From positions 18,538,001-18,602,000 of the forward strand of contig CM114274.1 in assembly GCA_050084515.1 (NCBI GenBank): a stretch of 64,000 nucleotides of DNA, in the 5' to 3' direction. Origin of the DNA: Blasia pusilla (lineage: Eukaryota; Marchantiophyta; Marchantiopsida; Blasiales). The notes below the pieces were generated by a model that searched no databases, had not been told where the DNA came from, and saw only the letters and a program-made list of their open reading frames with translations. Positions 35,801 to 48,549 of the stretch are shown in pieces (positions within the stretch are counted from its first letter, which is position 1; the number at the start of each line of letters is the position of its first letter). The translations under genes and the position numbers were made by a program.

Positions 35801-38800
35801 TTGAACAGATTGTGTGTGGAAACTCTGCAAGCTGCTGTGCAAGTGATGGCCAAGTTTCCTGGTGCCAAAAACCTAACAGTACGTATGAGTCTTTAACTAT
35901 CAGTCATCAGCTGGCAGTATGAGTAACTTGGGATGTCATAATCGTCGTTTTCTATTTTAAATTTGGGGTCTTTGTTTCTTGGGAGTAAAATTTCATGAGT
36001 TTTGGGTTGTAGATGTGATTTTGAGAATTAAATCTTGTGAGGGTACTATTGGTGTTCTTCTGAATTCTAGAGTTGTTGTGTTCAAGCTGGACTGACATTC
36101 CAGATTCCTGATAAGTTGTGTTAATACCTCCGTTTACAGAAAGAGCAAAGGCATATTGTTTCCCTTGGTGCTCTGTTCCTGCCACTTCGTTCAAGTACCT
36201 GTTTGGACAACAAAGGAAAAAAGAAGGTAAACCTTGTTTTTGTGCGATTCCATGAGCAGGACTGGTTAGGTTCACAAGGCATACAGAACACTTCACAGGC
36301 TTATCATTTACAACTTCTAAGTTTAGATCCCAGTGCTGCCTCAATTACTGGATGGAGTCTGCAATTGGTTACCTTGCGGATCAATAATCCTTTCTTGGAG
36401 GTTCTTCCAGTGATTTCCAAGACTGAAAATATTTGTCATCCAAGGATGTGTCAACAATCCTGAACCTTGGAGAGGAAGGAAACCCCATATCATGAGGCTG
36501 TGCTCTCCCAATTTTGTGTCATGGATTTCCAGCATTCTTTCTGCTCCTCCCCTTCGTGACAAACTTGACCACCTGTACTGGCACTCAGTGGTCTACGGCG
36601 TTTGGAAAGTGGAATCCACGGGATGTTCATTGACTGTCTGCTTCCCTCATCTCTTTTGTCGGCTAGTGTCTCTTGCAATGCAATGCTACTTTAACGCTCG
36701 TCATCTCCGAGCTGATATCTTTGAGAGCCACTGCCAGATCCATCTTCAACTGTAGGCTCTCAACTCTTAAGGAAGGTAATTCCTCTCCCATGGAATCTTG
36801 TTGGGTGGACCAATCTGGAACCTTCCCTAGTGATGAGTCATATTTGCTTTTGTCCCTAGTGATTCAAATCAACGCAGCCTATGTTCAGTCCTTTTCTTTC
36901 TGGAAAGTGACACTCTTCTCCTCTGCCAAGGAGCTGAGATCAGATATCTCCTGCCTCCGAGCTCCTTGTGTACATTCTTTAAGCTCCATTCTTTTCTGAC
37001 CGAGAGGAAGGACGTGCAGTGGACAGTAACACAAGTCATGGTACCATGAACTTCCATTCTTTGCATGTCTAGACACAGTGGATTGTTTCAAACTCTTTCT
37101 AGTCCATTTACACTTTATGCTGGTTGGTGTGAAGGTAAGAGGCTTTGAGCATGATAGTTAAGGCTGTCAGTCCTCAGATATAACTGTAACTCAGTGCGCA
37201 TCCATGTGCATCTTCCCTGACTCAACAATCAACAAAGAGCTGATTTACCCTGGGAATGAGGAAAGTTCTTTGGTGCAAGACAAGAAGGTCTAGGAGTGAG
37301 TTTTGAGAACGGAAAGTCTTCACCTTGTTATCAGGAAGGTTGCTGCACTTTGATTTAATCCATACACACTGATTAGATACCAAATCTAATGGGCTACAAT
37401 TTCCATCATTATATTTCATAAAAAACCAGCAGGAGTAATCCTGCACCAAATCATAGACACAATCTAATAGAGTGTAGTGGTGCTCAAGAAGCTGGTAGCT
37501 CAGACACAGGAATGAACTGATCAACATGAAATTTGGAGGACCACGAAGATGGTCTTACACCCATCCCCAAATCCAAAAGGGATTTAGGGATGTGGACTTC
37601 TCTCAAGACTTTAGCTTTTTTTTTTCTTTCTTTCCTTTAATAATAGTTTTGCTGATTAACGCTGTTCACCACAGGTTTGAAATTTAAATTCTTGATCTAT
37701 GTCTTCTGTTTTTGGAAAATTATGATAACTTTAATGCTCCCTTTTGGGGGATGGCAATGGCAATACATGCTTGAAAATGGATCTGGACCTGATCTTCTCT
37801 GTGGAAACAATGGAGCATGAAAACAACTTGCTCCCCAATTCCCAGATGTTCAAGGTGCTAGAGAGAAGCAAGGCATACGAGATGAGAGGATCTGTACGTT
37901 CCTGAATCTCGGGAGATCAACTGAGTGCACATCTTACCTCTCAGCCCCAATGCCTAGTGAGAAATGTCAAACACCGGCCAGATGGTAATGTGATTCTTAA
38001 GAGTTTGAAGATGAAAATTTTCACTCACAAAACGAATAAAAGAGAGTCTAAGTACATGTGAGGAACATGACCTTGAGGACATTTGAATGGACTCTCCTGA
38101 GCCCTCCAGGACCCTCCCCTCAGTGCAGACGTTTTCATGTCCAATATGAATCAAATTTGAGTAGTGGAGTTTTTAAGTCAGTGCTGGGTTTGGTGAACAG
38201 TTGAAACATTTGACTTCTTAGGAATACGTTGGCTTCTTTTGGTGTCACTCATGTCACATGATTGGGGATATCTTGGTGCTGTAAATATGACAATTTTAAG
38301 TGGTATGGCCCTCATGTGTCCACGCTAACAAGTATGCAATTTATTTATTCATTCACGATTATTGATCCAAATCATGCCCATAAAATCTCGGATGCACATA
38401 TTTTGCGGACCTAGTGAGATTCTATTCAGAATTGACTTGTAGCATATTGCCATGTTGCTGAGGTTTTTTAAGCACATTCTCCTTGAGCTAATACTCCAGC
38501 TGTGGGTATATTTTAATTCTGTCTTGTGATTTTCTGGGACTAGCAGATCGCTGTTTCCACCCACATTATATGCAAGTCTTTGAAGCTCAAAATCAGTGAT
38601 GCTGCTGGGGTGAGTGTCATGGATCATTACCAGAAATTAAGATGTGGCAGATATTCTTAGAATGTACATCTTTTGAAAGTGAAAGCTTTGTCATTGGATT
38701 GCTTGATTGTCTACAAAAGGAATTAATGCTATACAACGGGTGAGGTCTTCTTTGATGTTAGGCTTGTGCTCGGATGACATGAGTCATCTTTTAGTACAGG

Positions 38801-41800
38801 TTTTCCTGACTGCTTGAGGCATAGCCTCTCTTAGGGTAGCAACTGCGACCTTCTTTAATACACGCCATTGTATTTTTCACCATTGACAAGGCATACTGAA
38901 ACTGCAGGTAGAACTTCTGCATAAAATTGCTCAGGAATTTAATGTGGTTAGCAAGCTGATCCGTGATACAGTTCTGGACGGTTCCAAAGATGTGAAAGAG
39001 TCAATTCAGAGGGAAGATCCTGAGATTGCGGCACTTGCTCAGCATAGAGTGCAACTAGGTGATTTCAGAGGCATCACTTTCAGAGATTCTTTGCAAAGAT
39101 GTCATTATCTTATGTTTGTTGCCATCCATTGTAGAAGTACAAACATTCACTCTCATCTTATCTGCCATGATCCTGGCTGGGTCTTTTGCTCACGTCATGT
39201 ATGTGAAGCATCCAGGTCTGCTAATGAGAGAAACCAAAGAGCTTTGGCGTGGGGCTTTGCTGCTATCAACGCTCATTGAACTCCCGTCAGTTACATCTCA
39301 AAGAGGAGCATCAGCAATTGTGGGACTCTCTGTTGACAATGAGAAGTGGATTGACGAAAGGGGAGAAATATGTAATCTGGTTGAGAATGTTGTGATCAAG
39401 CTGGGTATGTCCTTTCTGTCGATTACTTGGTTGCGATGAAAAGTGAGATCGCCAGATTTAGCCTTAAGTTCAAGCTCAGCTGATCCTGCCACGATTTCAG
39501 TAATATTCAAAAGAGCAGATCACCTTGTGGCCATCTTCTGTACCCAGATCCTTTCTCAGATGTGACATAACTTCCCTAGTTCTGAGCAAATAAAGGAGCA
39601 TTCTATACTGTCACACACTCTGACTGCCAAAAGACAAATCCTCACTACTGCCTTTGCTTCTTGCTCTCTTAAGCACAGCAGGGCTGAAGAAAAGTGACCC
39701 ATGTACCCAGAACATTGTCATCTATGGTGTGTGGAAGGAGGTGGGAAGTGGAAACACTGCAATGTAAATGACAGAGGTTTCAACACAAGTGGCTAAGTAG
39801 GTAGCAAATGGAGAGTCTGCCAGAGTCCTGGAATGCCAGGACAGAAAGTCTGGAGCTCAAGCTGGTTGTTACAGGGTTGAGATTCATATTTGATGACTAC
39901 TGAATTTGGTGGTACACCCATAAGCTCTCTGTCCCGGGACTCATCCCAAAGGCAGTCTACAAAGTGACTGGGAAAATATAGTTAGACAAGTACAAGTGAA
40001 TAAGAATCTGGAGAGTAGAGGGACTAAAAGCACCGTTGAGACAGAAAAAGAACAGCATGCACAAGATCTATTAGTGCTAACTTGCAAGAAACAGTAAGAA
40101 TCTTATGGCCACGTCTAGGCCAGCTCCCTGCATGGTTTCTGTTGAAAAGGTAGACCAACAGAAGTATCTCCTTGGACAAAATCAGAACTGGCATTGGCTA
40201 ATCTATCCATGGTTTCAGCATTTACACAATCAGAAAATAAGTTTCTAGCTCACTTGTCAAATCAGACCAGTATCATGATGTGATCTATCATTACTTTGAA
40301 GTAATGAAAGTTAGAGTAATGCCCATCATATATACACACTTACTATGTTTGTCCTGTGATAGAGATTTGGCTAGGACATCAGCTGCCATATTCTCTTGAG
40401 TAATGATGCAATTAACTTTCATTACTTTAGAGTAATGCCCATCATATATACACACTTGCTATGTTTGTCCTGTGATAGAAATTTGGTCAGGACATCAGCT
40501 GCCATATTCTGTGTTGGACAGTAAACCAAGGAATTTTTTTTTCCTATCATTTTTCATACAAAGTCGTGTTTGATGTCAAAGTGTTTTGTTCTAGGATGAT
40601 GGACTGGGTTTTCGCTCAATGAAAAACTTCCTTTGTTGTCAACCAGCAGGATTGTAGGAGCCATCTGTTCATATCCAAAATCATTCAAGCACCTCAGCCA
40701 GATCACCTCCTGAGTAGCAAAGAGAAATAGCCATGTACTCTGCCTCAGTTGTAGAGAGTGCAACAGTCTTTTGCCTCTTGCTGCACAAGCTGATCACCCC
40801 CACTTCACAAGAAAACATATCCTCTGGTGGATCTTCTTTCATCAGAATTATGTCCTTGACTTGCATCTCAGTACCCTTCCAAGATTGATCCGTTGTCATG
40901 TTGCCTATATTCCAAGGGTATACTCGTTGTGCCATACAAATATCTGAGTACTCTCTTCAGACATTTCCAATATTCTATTGTAGGTTTGTTGGTGTACCTG
41001 GCTAAGGCACCAACTGGGTATGCTAAACCTGGTGTGGTACAGACCATAGCAAACATCAATGACCCTACAGCACTTTGATACAGTGCTTGTAAACTGTTAA
41101 CTTCTTCAGTTGAATTTCCCATATCTTTCCTGAGTTTGCAGCCAGGATCTTTGGGTGTTGATACAGGCTTAGAATCTTGCATGTTGTACCTGATCAAGAT
41201 ATTCTGTATATATTTTCTTGACTCAAGCGAATCCAGCCCTCTTACCAATTTCTCCCAATCTGAATCCCCAATAGCCACTTTGCTAGACCCATGTCAACCA
41301 TCTCAAAGTTGTGACAGAGGTCTTTCTTCACACTGTTTGAAGTGTCTAAGCTCCCTCCTAGTATCAGAAGATCATCAACGTATGATGCTATGTTCATTGT
41401 GGGATTTACGGAGTACACTCCTTGATCTGCATTGCTACGTTGGAATCCTCTCCTGATCAGGTAAGTGTCCATTTTTTCTTACCAGCATCTAGGTGCTTGC
41501 GTTAGGCCATAAAGAGCTTTCTTCAAGAGAACTCCTTGCCTTCATTACTGTATCCATCTGGTACCTCCATGTAGATCTCCTTTTCGAGTTCTCCATTTAA
41601 GAAAGCAGTCTTCACATCCATCTGTTCAACCTCCCAGTTCTGTAGAGCTGCCGATGCCAAAAGAACTCTGATGGAGCCATACCTTGCTACAGGAGCAAAT
41701 GTCTCATGGTAGTCTAAACTAGGCTCTTGATTGAAACCTTTCGCAACCAGACATGGCCACTAAACATTGTCATGATTGGCTAGATTGTCATGCATTGGCT

Positions 41801-43255
41801 AGATTGGTTAGATGCAGTTCATCTAACTTAGAGACACAGAAGGAGGACAAGCTGTGTAGATATCTTGGCTCAAGGATGCTTGAGGACGGAAGCCATTACC
41901 TTTTCAATAGTGATAACCATGGTCATTGGACTGGTGGTCCCTGTCCTCTTCCAGGACCCTGCCCTGAGTGTCACTGAGTTCATGCTTATCAAGAACAAGG
42001 TTTGGATTACCAAATTCTGACATAGATGTATGATGGTTTTAACAATGGCTTTGCTGGACTTCTCAGTTGCCCTGTTCAGCTGTTGCAAACTTTTAAAATA
42101 AAAGTTCCAGGGTCCTATTTGGACAAAAAATCACTTCATTTAGTCATTCTCTTTCTCCCATCACTCTACATGTGAGAATTGTGGAATGAATTGAAATTAC
42201 GTTTGTACTCTCTGTGTTCTCTGTCTGTGTTGATAGATTGAAAGCCGATACTTAAGTAGTAAAGTCTGCTCTAAACTAAGAGCCGTAATCAAAAGACGTG
42301 ACGGTAACTGTGTCTCTTCAGAAAAGTCTCATAGCTATGTATCGTTTCGCAAGATGAAACGTTACTAGCAGTAATCAATGGTCATAAGGAGAACATTGAT
42401 CCTAATCTAATCTAGATCGTCCGTATGGATTGATCCGTGTGATCAATTCTTGGATCAGTACTCTGATGATTTGTTTCGCTGGACTAATTGATTTTCTACA
42501 CTACAGCAGGGGAAGTAATACAGCAGCAGTTCTTAGAGCTGTGCATGGTTGAATTGAATTTCCTATTTCCGTAAGCAGAGATATAGAAAGGCAAAACGTC
42601 AACAGTGATGCTTTGTTTGGGACCCTAACAAAATGAATTGGCTAACTATTTGTAGGCAGGTCTAAACTAGATTAAGGAAGAGAGGTGGACCTTCTCACTG
42701 ACCTTGTCTGACCTCCATGAGATAGGATGAGAAGAGCGCATCAATTGAATTACAGTATCAAGTAAATAGATTTTTTCAGTACAGAGTGCTAGTTAGTTTC
42801 TGAAGTTGAGCGCAGATTGTCAAATCCACCATGTGCATCCGCACCTGTAGCATGATTTGTGGTCGTGACTGAAGTGGGAGCTTGAAATGCATTGGTGAGA
42901 GCTTTGTGTTGGCTACCGAAATGTGAGATATTTTACTGAAATGGCCAATATCATGGCATGCAGGGTTGACAGATGTGTGGAAACAAAAAGTGCTTCTCGA
43001 TGGGAAAGAGATCATGAATGCCCTCAAGCTAGAGGCAGGCACTCAAGTCCAAGAATGGGTGTGTATTTTCTGATCTTAGCAGGAATTTTGTGTGGGATGT
43101 GACGGCGAGGCTCACTTTCTAACCAGGTGATCGTTTCCATGCCTTCCGTGCAGAAGAACAAGGTGTTATTGTGGCAGCTAGATCATCCTAATGCCACAAC
43201 TGAGGACTGCCTCGAGTGGTTGCATGAAGAGAATGTAAAACGAATGAAGGTTTGA
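32803..43255 (+). CDS. CCA-adding tRNA nucleotidyltransferase (15 exons)
   Basis: The enzyme adds or repairs the 3' CCA of tRNAs in cytosol, nucleus and organelles. Exons: 32803-33249, 33462-33592, 33780-33897, 34052-34104, 34532-34581, 34769-34867, 35227-35336, 35430-35563, 35809-35878, 36140-36226, 38547-38609, 38908-39058, 39216-39404, 42964-43058, 43154-43255. Every junction is GT-AG and in phase, giving 632 residues (plant homologues are about 600). Residues 1-105 are rich in Ser, Arg and Ala, like an organelle transit peptide; Met106 (33118) could start a cytosolic form. Class II motifs: GGWVRDK (143-149), catalytic DID (157-159) in [15 protein letters not shown] (243-249), and [12 protein letters not shown] (288-299), where the usual Leu is Cys. 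SRERIGHE follows. Later blocks are LREIK/LWR-like ([10 protein letters not shown]) and the plant-type C-terminus WQLDHP. An acceptor at 43123/43124 would add 10 residues in frame. Intron 13 (3.56 kb) holds an antisense copia fragment. The gene appears intact. Confidence 0.92.
36227..38546 (+). other. Intron 10 of the tRNA nucleotidyltransferase gene
   Basis: A 2.3-kb intron in an otherwise compact gene. I found no transposon domain or embedded gene. It is followed by a 63-nt exon, which carries the SLKLK block that family members have at this point. Confidence 0.75.
40290..41760 (-). mobile_element. Ty1/copia pol fragment antisense within intron 13
   Basis: The minus strand reads the 3' half of copia pol. 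The [23 protein letters not shown] block is near 41550-41620. The RT box YVDDLLI lies at about 41360-41390. Downstream blocks are [37 protein letters not shown], and the RNase H end [16 protein letters not shown]. It finishes with [23 protein letters not shown] at 40570-40660. Stops and frameshifts are present, the 5' half and LTRs are missing, and its direction opposes the host gene. Splice sites of the host gene on both sides are intact. Confidence 0.85.
40313..40512 (-). repeat. Tandem duplication of the copia pol tail
   Basis: An ~84-bp segment occurs at 40313-40397 and again at about 40431-40512, period near 118 bp and over 90% identical by eye. Both copies encode the M-A-A-D-V-L-x-K-x-L-S-Q-D-K-H block that normally occurs once at the end of copia pol. 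Short ATTACT...AGTAAT palindromes lie at the junctions. Confidence 0.75.
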
Positions 43256-45530
43256 TGGATCCCCATGCCAATCTTGGCGTGAGTTCTTTGATAGCCTATT
43301 TTTATGATCAGCGTGTGGACGAGGAGTTCACTTGGATGGGACCCAAGTATTTGGAATCTTCGTCAAGAAAGGTTTTCTTGATGGAGATGCCCCAGAATTC
43401 CTGTTTCTGGGGCAAGGAAGGTGGGATTATAGCCCGGTTCCATTATCTTATGAATCACAAGCGTTTCTCTTTGGAAAGCCTTTCCCAATGGTTTCGTTCG
43501 AGTTCCTACATTCAACAGTTTTTCTTCCAAATGGCCTTCGTGGGTGTCTGACCCTAAAGTGTCCACGTCATTTATCTTTCATTCGCGATGGTTCACACCG
43601 TTCTTCAGCAGTTACAACTGATGGCGTGATTATTTGGCAAGTGGTGTATGATTCGTGGCCTTCATATGCCGATTTGCTTAGATGGATAGCTAGCTGATCT
43701 AAGTGTCATCGCTCTGCAGGGGTATTTTTTTTTCTTACAGTCGTCTTGTCTCATTATAGGGCAGCAAGCACTGAAGGCACTGAAGAACTAAACCCCGCCA
43801 CTACCGGTGCTACATTGGAAGGAAGCTTGGATCTCTAAAACGCAGGCAACCTCAGGAAAGACTCTTCCAGTCTCGGAGTCAGAAAACTGCGGACATATGA
43901 TACACATCCCTAGCTTGCAAGCTGTATCTGCGAAGTAGTTTCTGATTACGGATTTCTGAAAGCAAGCTTCCTCATTTATGGGATGACTTACTGTATATGA
44001 AGACTCCAGTTTTGGATGACTGACCCATCAAGAAATTCAGAGTCAACATTTATGACGTTGAGTGTTATCCGCGGTCGCCCGCGGAAGCAGTGTTTGTGCT
44101 CGCGGTGAACGCTCTTTCGACCATCGCTTACGTCTAAGGCCCTTGCGTCTCAGAGCTTGAAAGTTGGCACTCTTGCGTACTGAAAGCCATCGGACCATAG
44201 TGACTTTCAGCATAGTCCATCATTGATTCCGTGAGGTCAGTCTCGGGCGACTCGAGCTACTAGACCTTGTTGGAAAAAAGGGTCTTTCCATTTCCATCTT
44301 GTTTAAGGATCTCATGTTTCCTTGAAATTTGGTACACTTGATCAAAGGTGTATCAAGACATTTTGGAGAACACTAAGCAAGATGGAGTTATGACCAAAAG
44401 CCCAAAAATATGTAGGTGTTTTTCAACTTACGATTAAACCTTCTTGGTAAAGTGGGACTTTCTATTTTCCATCTTTAGAGACCTCATATTGACCTGAAAC
44501 TTGGGGGCTTCATTCCCAAATTCGCGCGTTTATACCTTCTAGCAAAAGATGTGTTGTCCAATGGATCCAACATATTTTTTCCACAAATCGTAACTTGTCA
44601 TGAAACCTTGTTGTTATGGAAAATGTTTGTAGCTTGCCTACAATATATATTCGAAACTAGAAGTGCAATAAATCTTCTCTCCTCAAAACAATACTTTTCA
44701 ATTTGAGCTTGAGTATAAAATATTGCTTTATCAACAAGAATGTTACAAAAAAGAATGTCTACAAAATAACATTTTTACAATATTCTTTACAAACAAGTTT
44801 GCTATAATTATTTATTGATCCGTTTCACTAAAGTCACCATTCCCTCTACTACTCTAGGTTTATGGTTGGGTCCGTTGGGTTAAGATGCACGCGGTAATTT
44901 GGCGGATCAAGAGTTTTACTCACATTGATATGTTGAGATTTTGGAACAATAGGTATGAGAATCTCACTATCATCATGCTCATCTTATGAGTCCACTCTTT
45001 CAACATTCAAAGATTTTGGAGGAAAATCCCTTTGTGATTTACTAGACTTGGTGGAATAATTTTGAATTCCTACCAGCGCGACAAATTGGAGGGTTATAGG
45101 TTGTGTTAGTAAAAATGTTGGGTAGATTCGCTTGGATTGAAGTCTTTTGTTGTTGCTCTTCCTCGTGCTCTCGAATCTAATTTTCCATTACATAGTCATC
45201 TTCGACTCTTCCATAAGGGCTAAGCCTCAGACAACACATAGGCACCTTAGAGTCAAAGTTTTCAATGTTGCCGAGATGAGTATTCTGCCTCCCTTTGCTC
45301 CATATAGTCCATTTAGCATATCCACATCCTCTAGGTCCTCCTCTTGCAAGTCAAGGTTATCTTCATGATTACCATCAAATTTTCTTATATATAAGCTACA
45401 CTCACTACCATCTTCTACAACTCTTCTAGTTTGGTTTTGTCCATCTTTTTCAAAGAAATATTGCTTGTATAATAGTGCTTGTCTTGATTTCTACAAAACA
45501 CCCTTGTCTCTAAATCTTGAGTTTGTGTAG
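43256..45530. other. 3' flank of the nucleotidyltransferase gene and AT-rich DNA
   Basis: Includes the likely 3' untranslated region. A diverged duplication (about 44268-44340 and 44448-44515, ~180-bp period) shares TTTCCATCTT and CTCAT-TT-CCTGAAA-like words. No gene recognised; from about 45060 rightward the sequence may be the 3' flank of the hAT element. Confidence 0.4.
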
Positions 45531-45539
45531 ATGTTTATT

Positions 45540-46935
45540 AAATCTGTGGATCGCTCCTTGGTCAATTTATTCCTGTGCTTATTGTGGATAAAACCATAAC
45601 TACTCCAATTTCTCTCCGTTCAGGAGGAAGAAACCATGCCAATTGTGCTTAAATGGACTTACCCATAGAGAGCAATGTTGGGGTACCTTGAGTGTGCATG
45701 CTCCACCAATTGGAGGGGCTAAATAAATCCATCACTTCCCTACCAAACTCATCCAAAATGGTTCCTGATGGTTCACAATGTTGCCCAACTCTCGCGACCA
45801 AGAACCTACATAAGAATTAGCCTCCGTGACATTGAGGCCATGCACCCACTTTGCAAAAACTTTCAGATATTGTTTAAAATCTCTCATGCGCTCAACATTT
45901 GAAGTGATGTCTTGAATACTATCAAGAAGATTGTAAGGGGCAAAAATATAGCCTATTGCATGTAACTTAAGTGCCCACAGCCTAGAACTAATATCAATCA
46001 TTTTCATAGCTCTAGACATTGTCACAAAAAAAACTACGATGCCTTCCACCCACACCAAGCCATGGAGTTTCTAGAAAAGAATGGATCTCTTCCATTATCT
46101 CAAATTTTGGGCGATAAATACATCCCATCATTGGTTTATGACCATTACATTCTCTCAACAAAATAATAGTTGGCAAAGCCGCAACAAAAAATTATTCACC
46201 TTCTATCCAAAAATTGTGATTGGTTGCAATAATCTCAATCTCTTGTACCTTCTCCCTTTGCCTCACATCCCTCCCATTGAAATTCTCCTTAAAAGCATTT
46301 GTTGGCAACCATGGCATGGAACGCCTCTCTCAATTCTAAGACATGTCCCAACATTATAAAGTTTGTTGCAAAGCGTGTGTTTGTAGGAAGCAACAATCGT
46401 CTCTTCACTAGGTTGGTTTCCATGAATTTGGCTATCATTCAAGTTCTAGTCTTCACAAATACTACCATCTCACGAGCTTGGGTAAAAATCTTGCCCACTC
46501 AAGGCCATTTATCCCATTCTTCGCAAACTAGATCAAAAAAATGTAATACACATCCATCCCAAAGAATATGAGGAAACTTTGCTTTATTAGGTTCTCTATT
46601 GCTAATTTATTATTAGCATTGTCTGTCACAAGTTGCAACACATTCTTTGGACCTATGCACATGATATTCCTCTCTATGTGACATGCCAACTGTTCAGCTG
46701 TTTGGGATTCCCCCTTGGTGTCTAACGACTCAATCATGACCTCACCTTGTGGAAACGAGACCATGATGTTCACTAAAGACTCACTCCTTACATTGGTCCA
46801 AGAATTCGTAATGATCGTGGCTCCCAAACGTAAATTATCCAATATACCATCCTCGATGTCATCCACCTTTTTCTTCACCTTCCCGAGATGTTTCTCAAGT
46901 AGAGTGACGGGCAATGAATTGTAACTAGGACATAA
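45540..46935 (-). pseudogene. hAT transposase: core and C-terminal dimerisation region (3' side of split)
   Basis: The reading resumes with C-P-S-Y-N-S-L, where family members have a P-P-S-Y-x-x-L block. It continues through TIITNSWTNVR-ESLVNIMVSFPQG, LVTDNANN, and the F-x-x-x-x-R-R-L-L-L-P-T-N-T-R-F-A-T block near 46370-46440. It ends with WW...TPTLLSMGKSI and ERNWSSYGFIHNKHRNKL at 45570-45700, the hAT dimerisation signature. Multiple stops. Confidence 0.75.
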
Positions 46936-46940
46936 GTAGT

Positions 46941-47685
46941 TGTCGTACGAATACACATCCCTGCCAAAATACATCGACTGTCATGCACACACATGTCTAA
47001 GATCCATCTAGCTATGAATCCTAACATCTCTACACATGAACGACTTGACAACCCCAATATAAAGTTGAATATGCACTGTAACTATGATGAAATCTGCAAT
47101 CAACCGTGCTTCATCCAAACAACCATACTCATGATTTAGATATGCATTGGCGTAACAACAAGAGAAAGTATACATAAGGATTCCCAAACTGTGTGATCTC
47201 CCTATTGATCACTCCTAGCCCACTCTTCAAGAGAGAATCCACGCTCAATACATGCAAGTTACACTGTATCACGGATCCCAACAAGGGTCTGCAATCCGAA
47301 GGAGATGAGCTCCAAATGAGCCTCATCCGAGGTATACCCATCCCTAGGCACCTCCATGGATGACCTCTACACACAGATCACCTCCCTCCTAGCAAATCAC
47401 TACCCACATGTAGTACACACCTACTAGCTCCCTAACAACTACACATGTGGTCCCCTTATGAGACCAACTACTAACTAACCCACGACCCTATAGGTCCAAG
47501 TGGAACCATACATGGTTGGGAAGATCAACCTCTCCAAGGTTGCCACTCCTCATAAAGGGAAGGGTGACCTACACTCGTAAGTCACCTCCCAAGAGCAGGT
47601 CACATATGACCTCTCAAAATAGGGAAGTACAATACCCCTCTAAGGCCTCGATACCATCTCGCCCTATGCCTCATCTACCATGATA
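46941..47685 (-). repeat. 3' LTR of the methyltransferase-bearing gypsy element
   Basis: On the plus strand it runs from TGTCGTACGAATACAC to CATCTACCATGATA. From 47058 on it matches 55929-56557 at roughly 90% by eye over about 630 bp. The first ~115 bp are absent from the other LTR. They have a second copy immediately inside this one (47686-47803). Confidence 0.85.
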
Positions 47686-47803
47686 GCCATCGTGCGAATG
47701 CACATCGCTACCAACATACATCGGCTGTCATGCACACACATGTCTAAGATCCATCTAGCTATGAATCCTAAGATCTCTACACATGAAACACTGGATAACC
47801 CCA
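47686..47803 (-). repeat. Internal copy of the LTR end next to the 3' LTR
   Basis: About 118 bp matching 46941-47058 (CGTGCGAATGCACATCGCTA..., then TGCACACACATGTCTAAGAT) directly follows the LTR and is succeeded by CAATCGCCCC...GGTTAGGTCC. The same arrangement is present at 63731-63870. Confidence 0.8.
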
Positions 47804-47981
47804 ATCGCCCCGCTGGCTGGTGGTTAGGTCCCTCTAACTCCAGATAGCCTACAAAACAAATCTAAATGCTATGCACCTTTTCGGTGCTAAGATCAGGAGA
47901 TTGGGTGCTATGCCGCCCCATCGTTAATCACCTTCATGCAATCCATAACATCAAGAGTCATCTTGTATCTACCTATCACAC

Positions 47982-48350
47982 CTATGTACATTTGAGACAA
48001 AGCCAACGTCCCTAAGGAACCAAGTCAAGAGGCCGCGTCAAACACAACATATGCCATCCTCGAGAACACCCATCACAAACTAGCATCGTGGTTGCGCCTC
48101 TGGCAGATCCACACAACATGCATCTCAAGCCTGCACAAACAACTACCAAGCTCGGATCAATCCTCCTATATACGTTTGGAAGATGACATGGCGTATTTTT
48201 ACGCACATGATCTTTCCAAACGGCACCATCACGACCCTCTAAAACAAGGACTCCTGAAGGTAAAATCTCTCGCACTTGCAGAATAGTGCGTCCCGCCGTC
48301 ACGTCCAAGGTCGTCGGCGTTGTATGTTGTAGGTAGACATAATCACAAGA
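47982..48350 (-). pseudogene. Methyltransferase-gypsy: integrase C-terminus and PHD finger
   Basis: After T-T-P-T-T-L-D-V and ILQVREILPSGVLVLEGRDG (about 48230-48320) comes a PHD finger at about 47985-48122. C-M-L-C, then C-D-G-C, H-M-L-C and finally W-L-C-L-K-C supply the complete Cys4-His-Cys3 zinc set. One stop codon lies between the third and fourth ligand pairs (at 48012). The polyprotein frame ends TAG at 47982. PHD fingers read histone H3 tails. Here it occupies the place where chromoviruses carry a chromodomain, so a role in choosing integration chromatin is a reasonable inference. Confidence 0.85.
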
Positions 48351-48549
48351 ATGGAATCGCCGAATCCTTGTACGATAGGCTCCTCCACGCATAGTCGCGG
48401 ACCTTAGAGTATGTTGAGCGATGTTGAGCGATAGCAACGTTCTCAAACGCCATAGGCATGACTCTCCGAAAGAGCTCAGCCCACTGAGCACACGCTCGCA
48501 TCCATACATTTGGATTGTCGAGGTCAAGTATCTCAACCACATCTTGTCA

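Noticed and set aside
43124-43153. Alternative acceptor adding 10 residues to the last exon
   Set aside because: It keeps frame, but the shorter form using the acceptor before 43154 aligns better with family members (K...LLxWQL), and the added bases look like a polypyrimidine tract. Kept only as a possible isoform.
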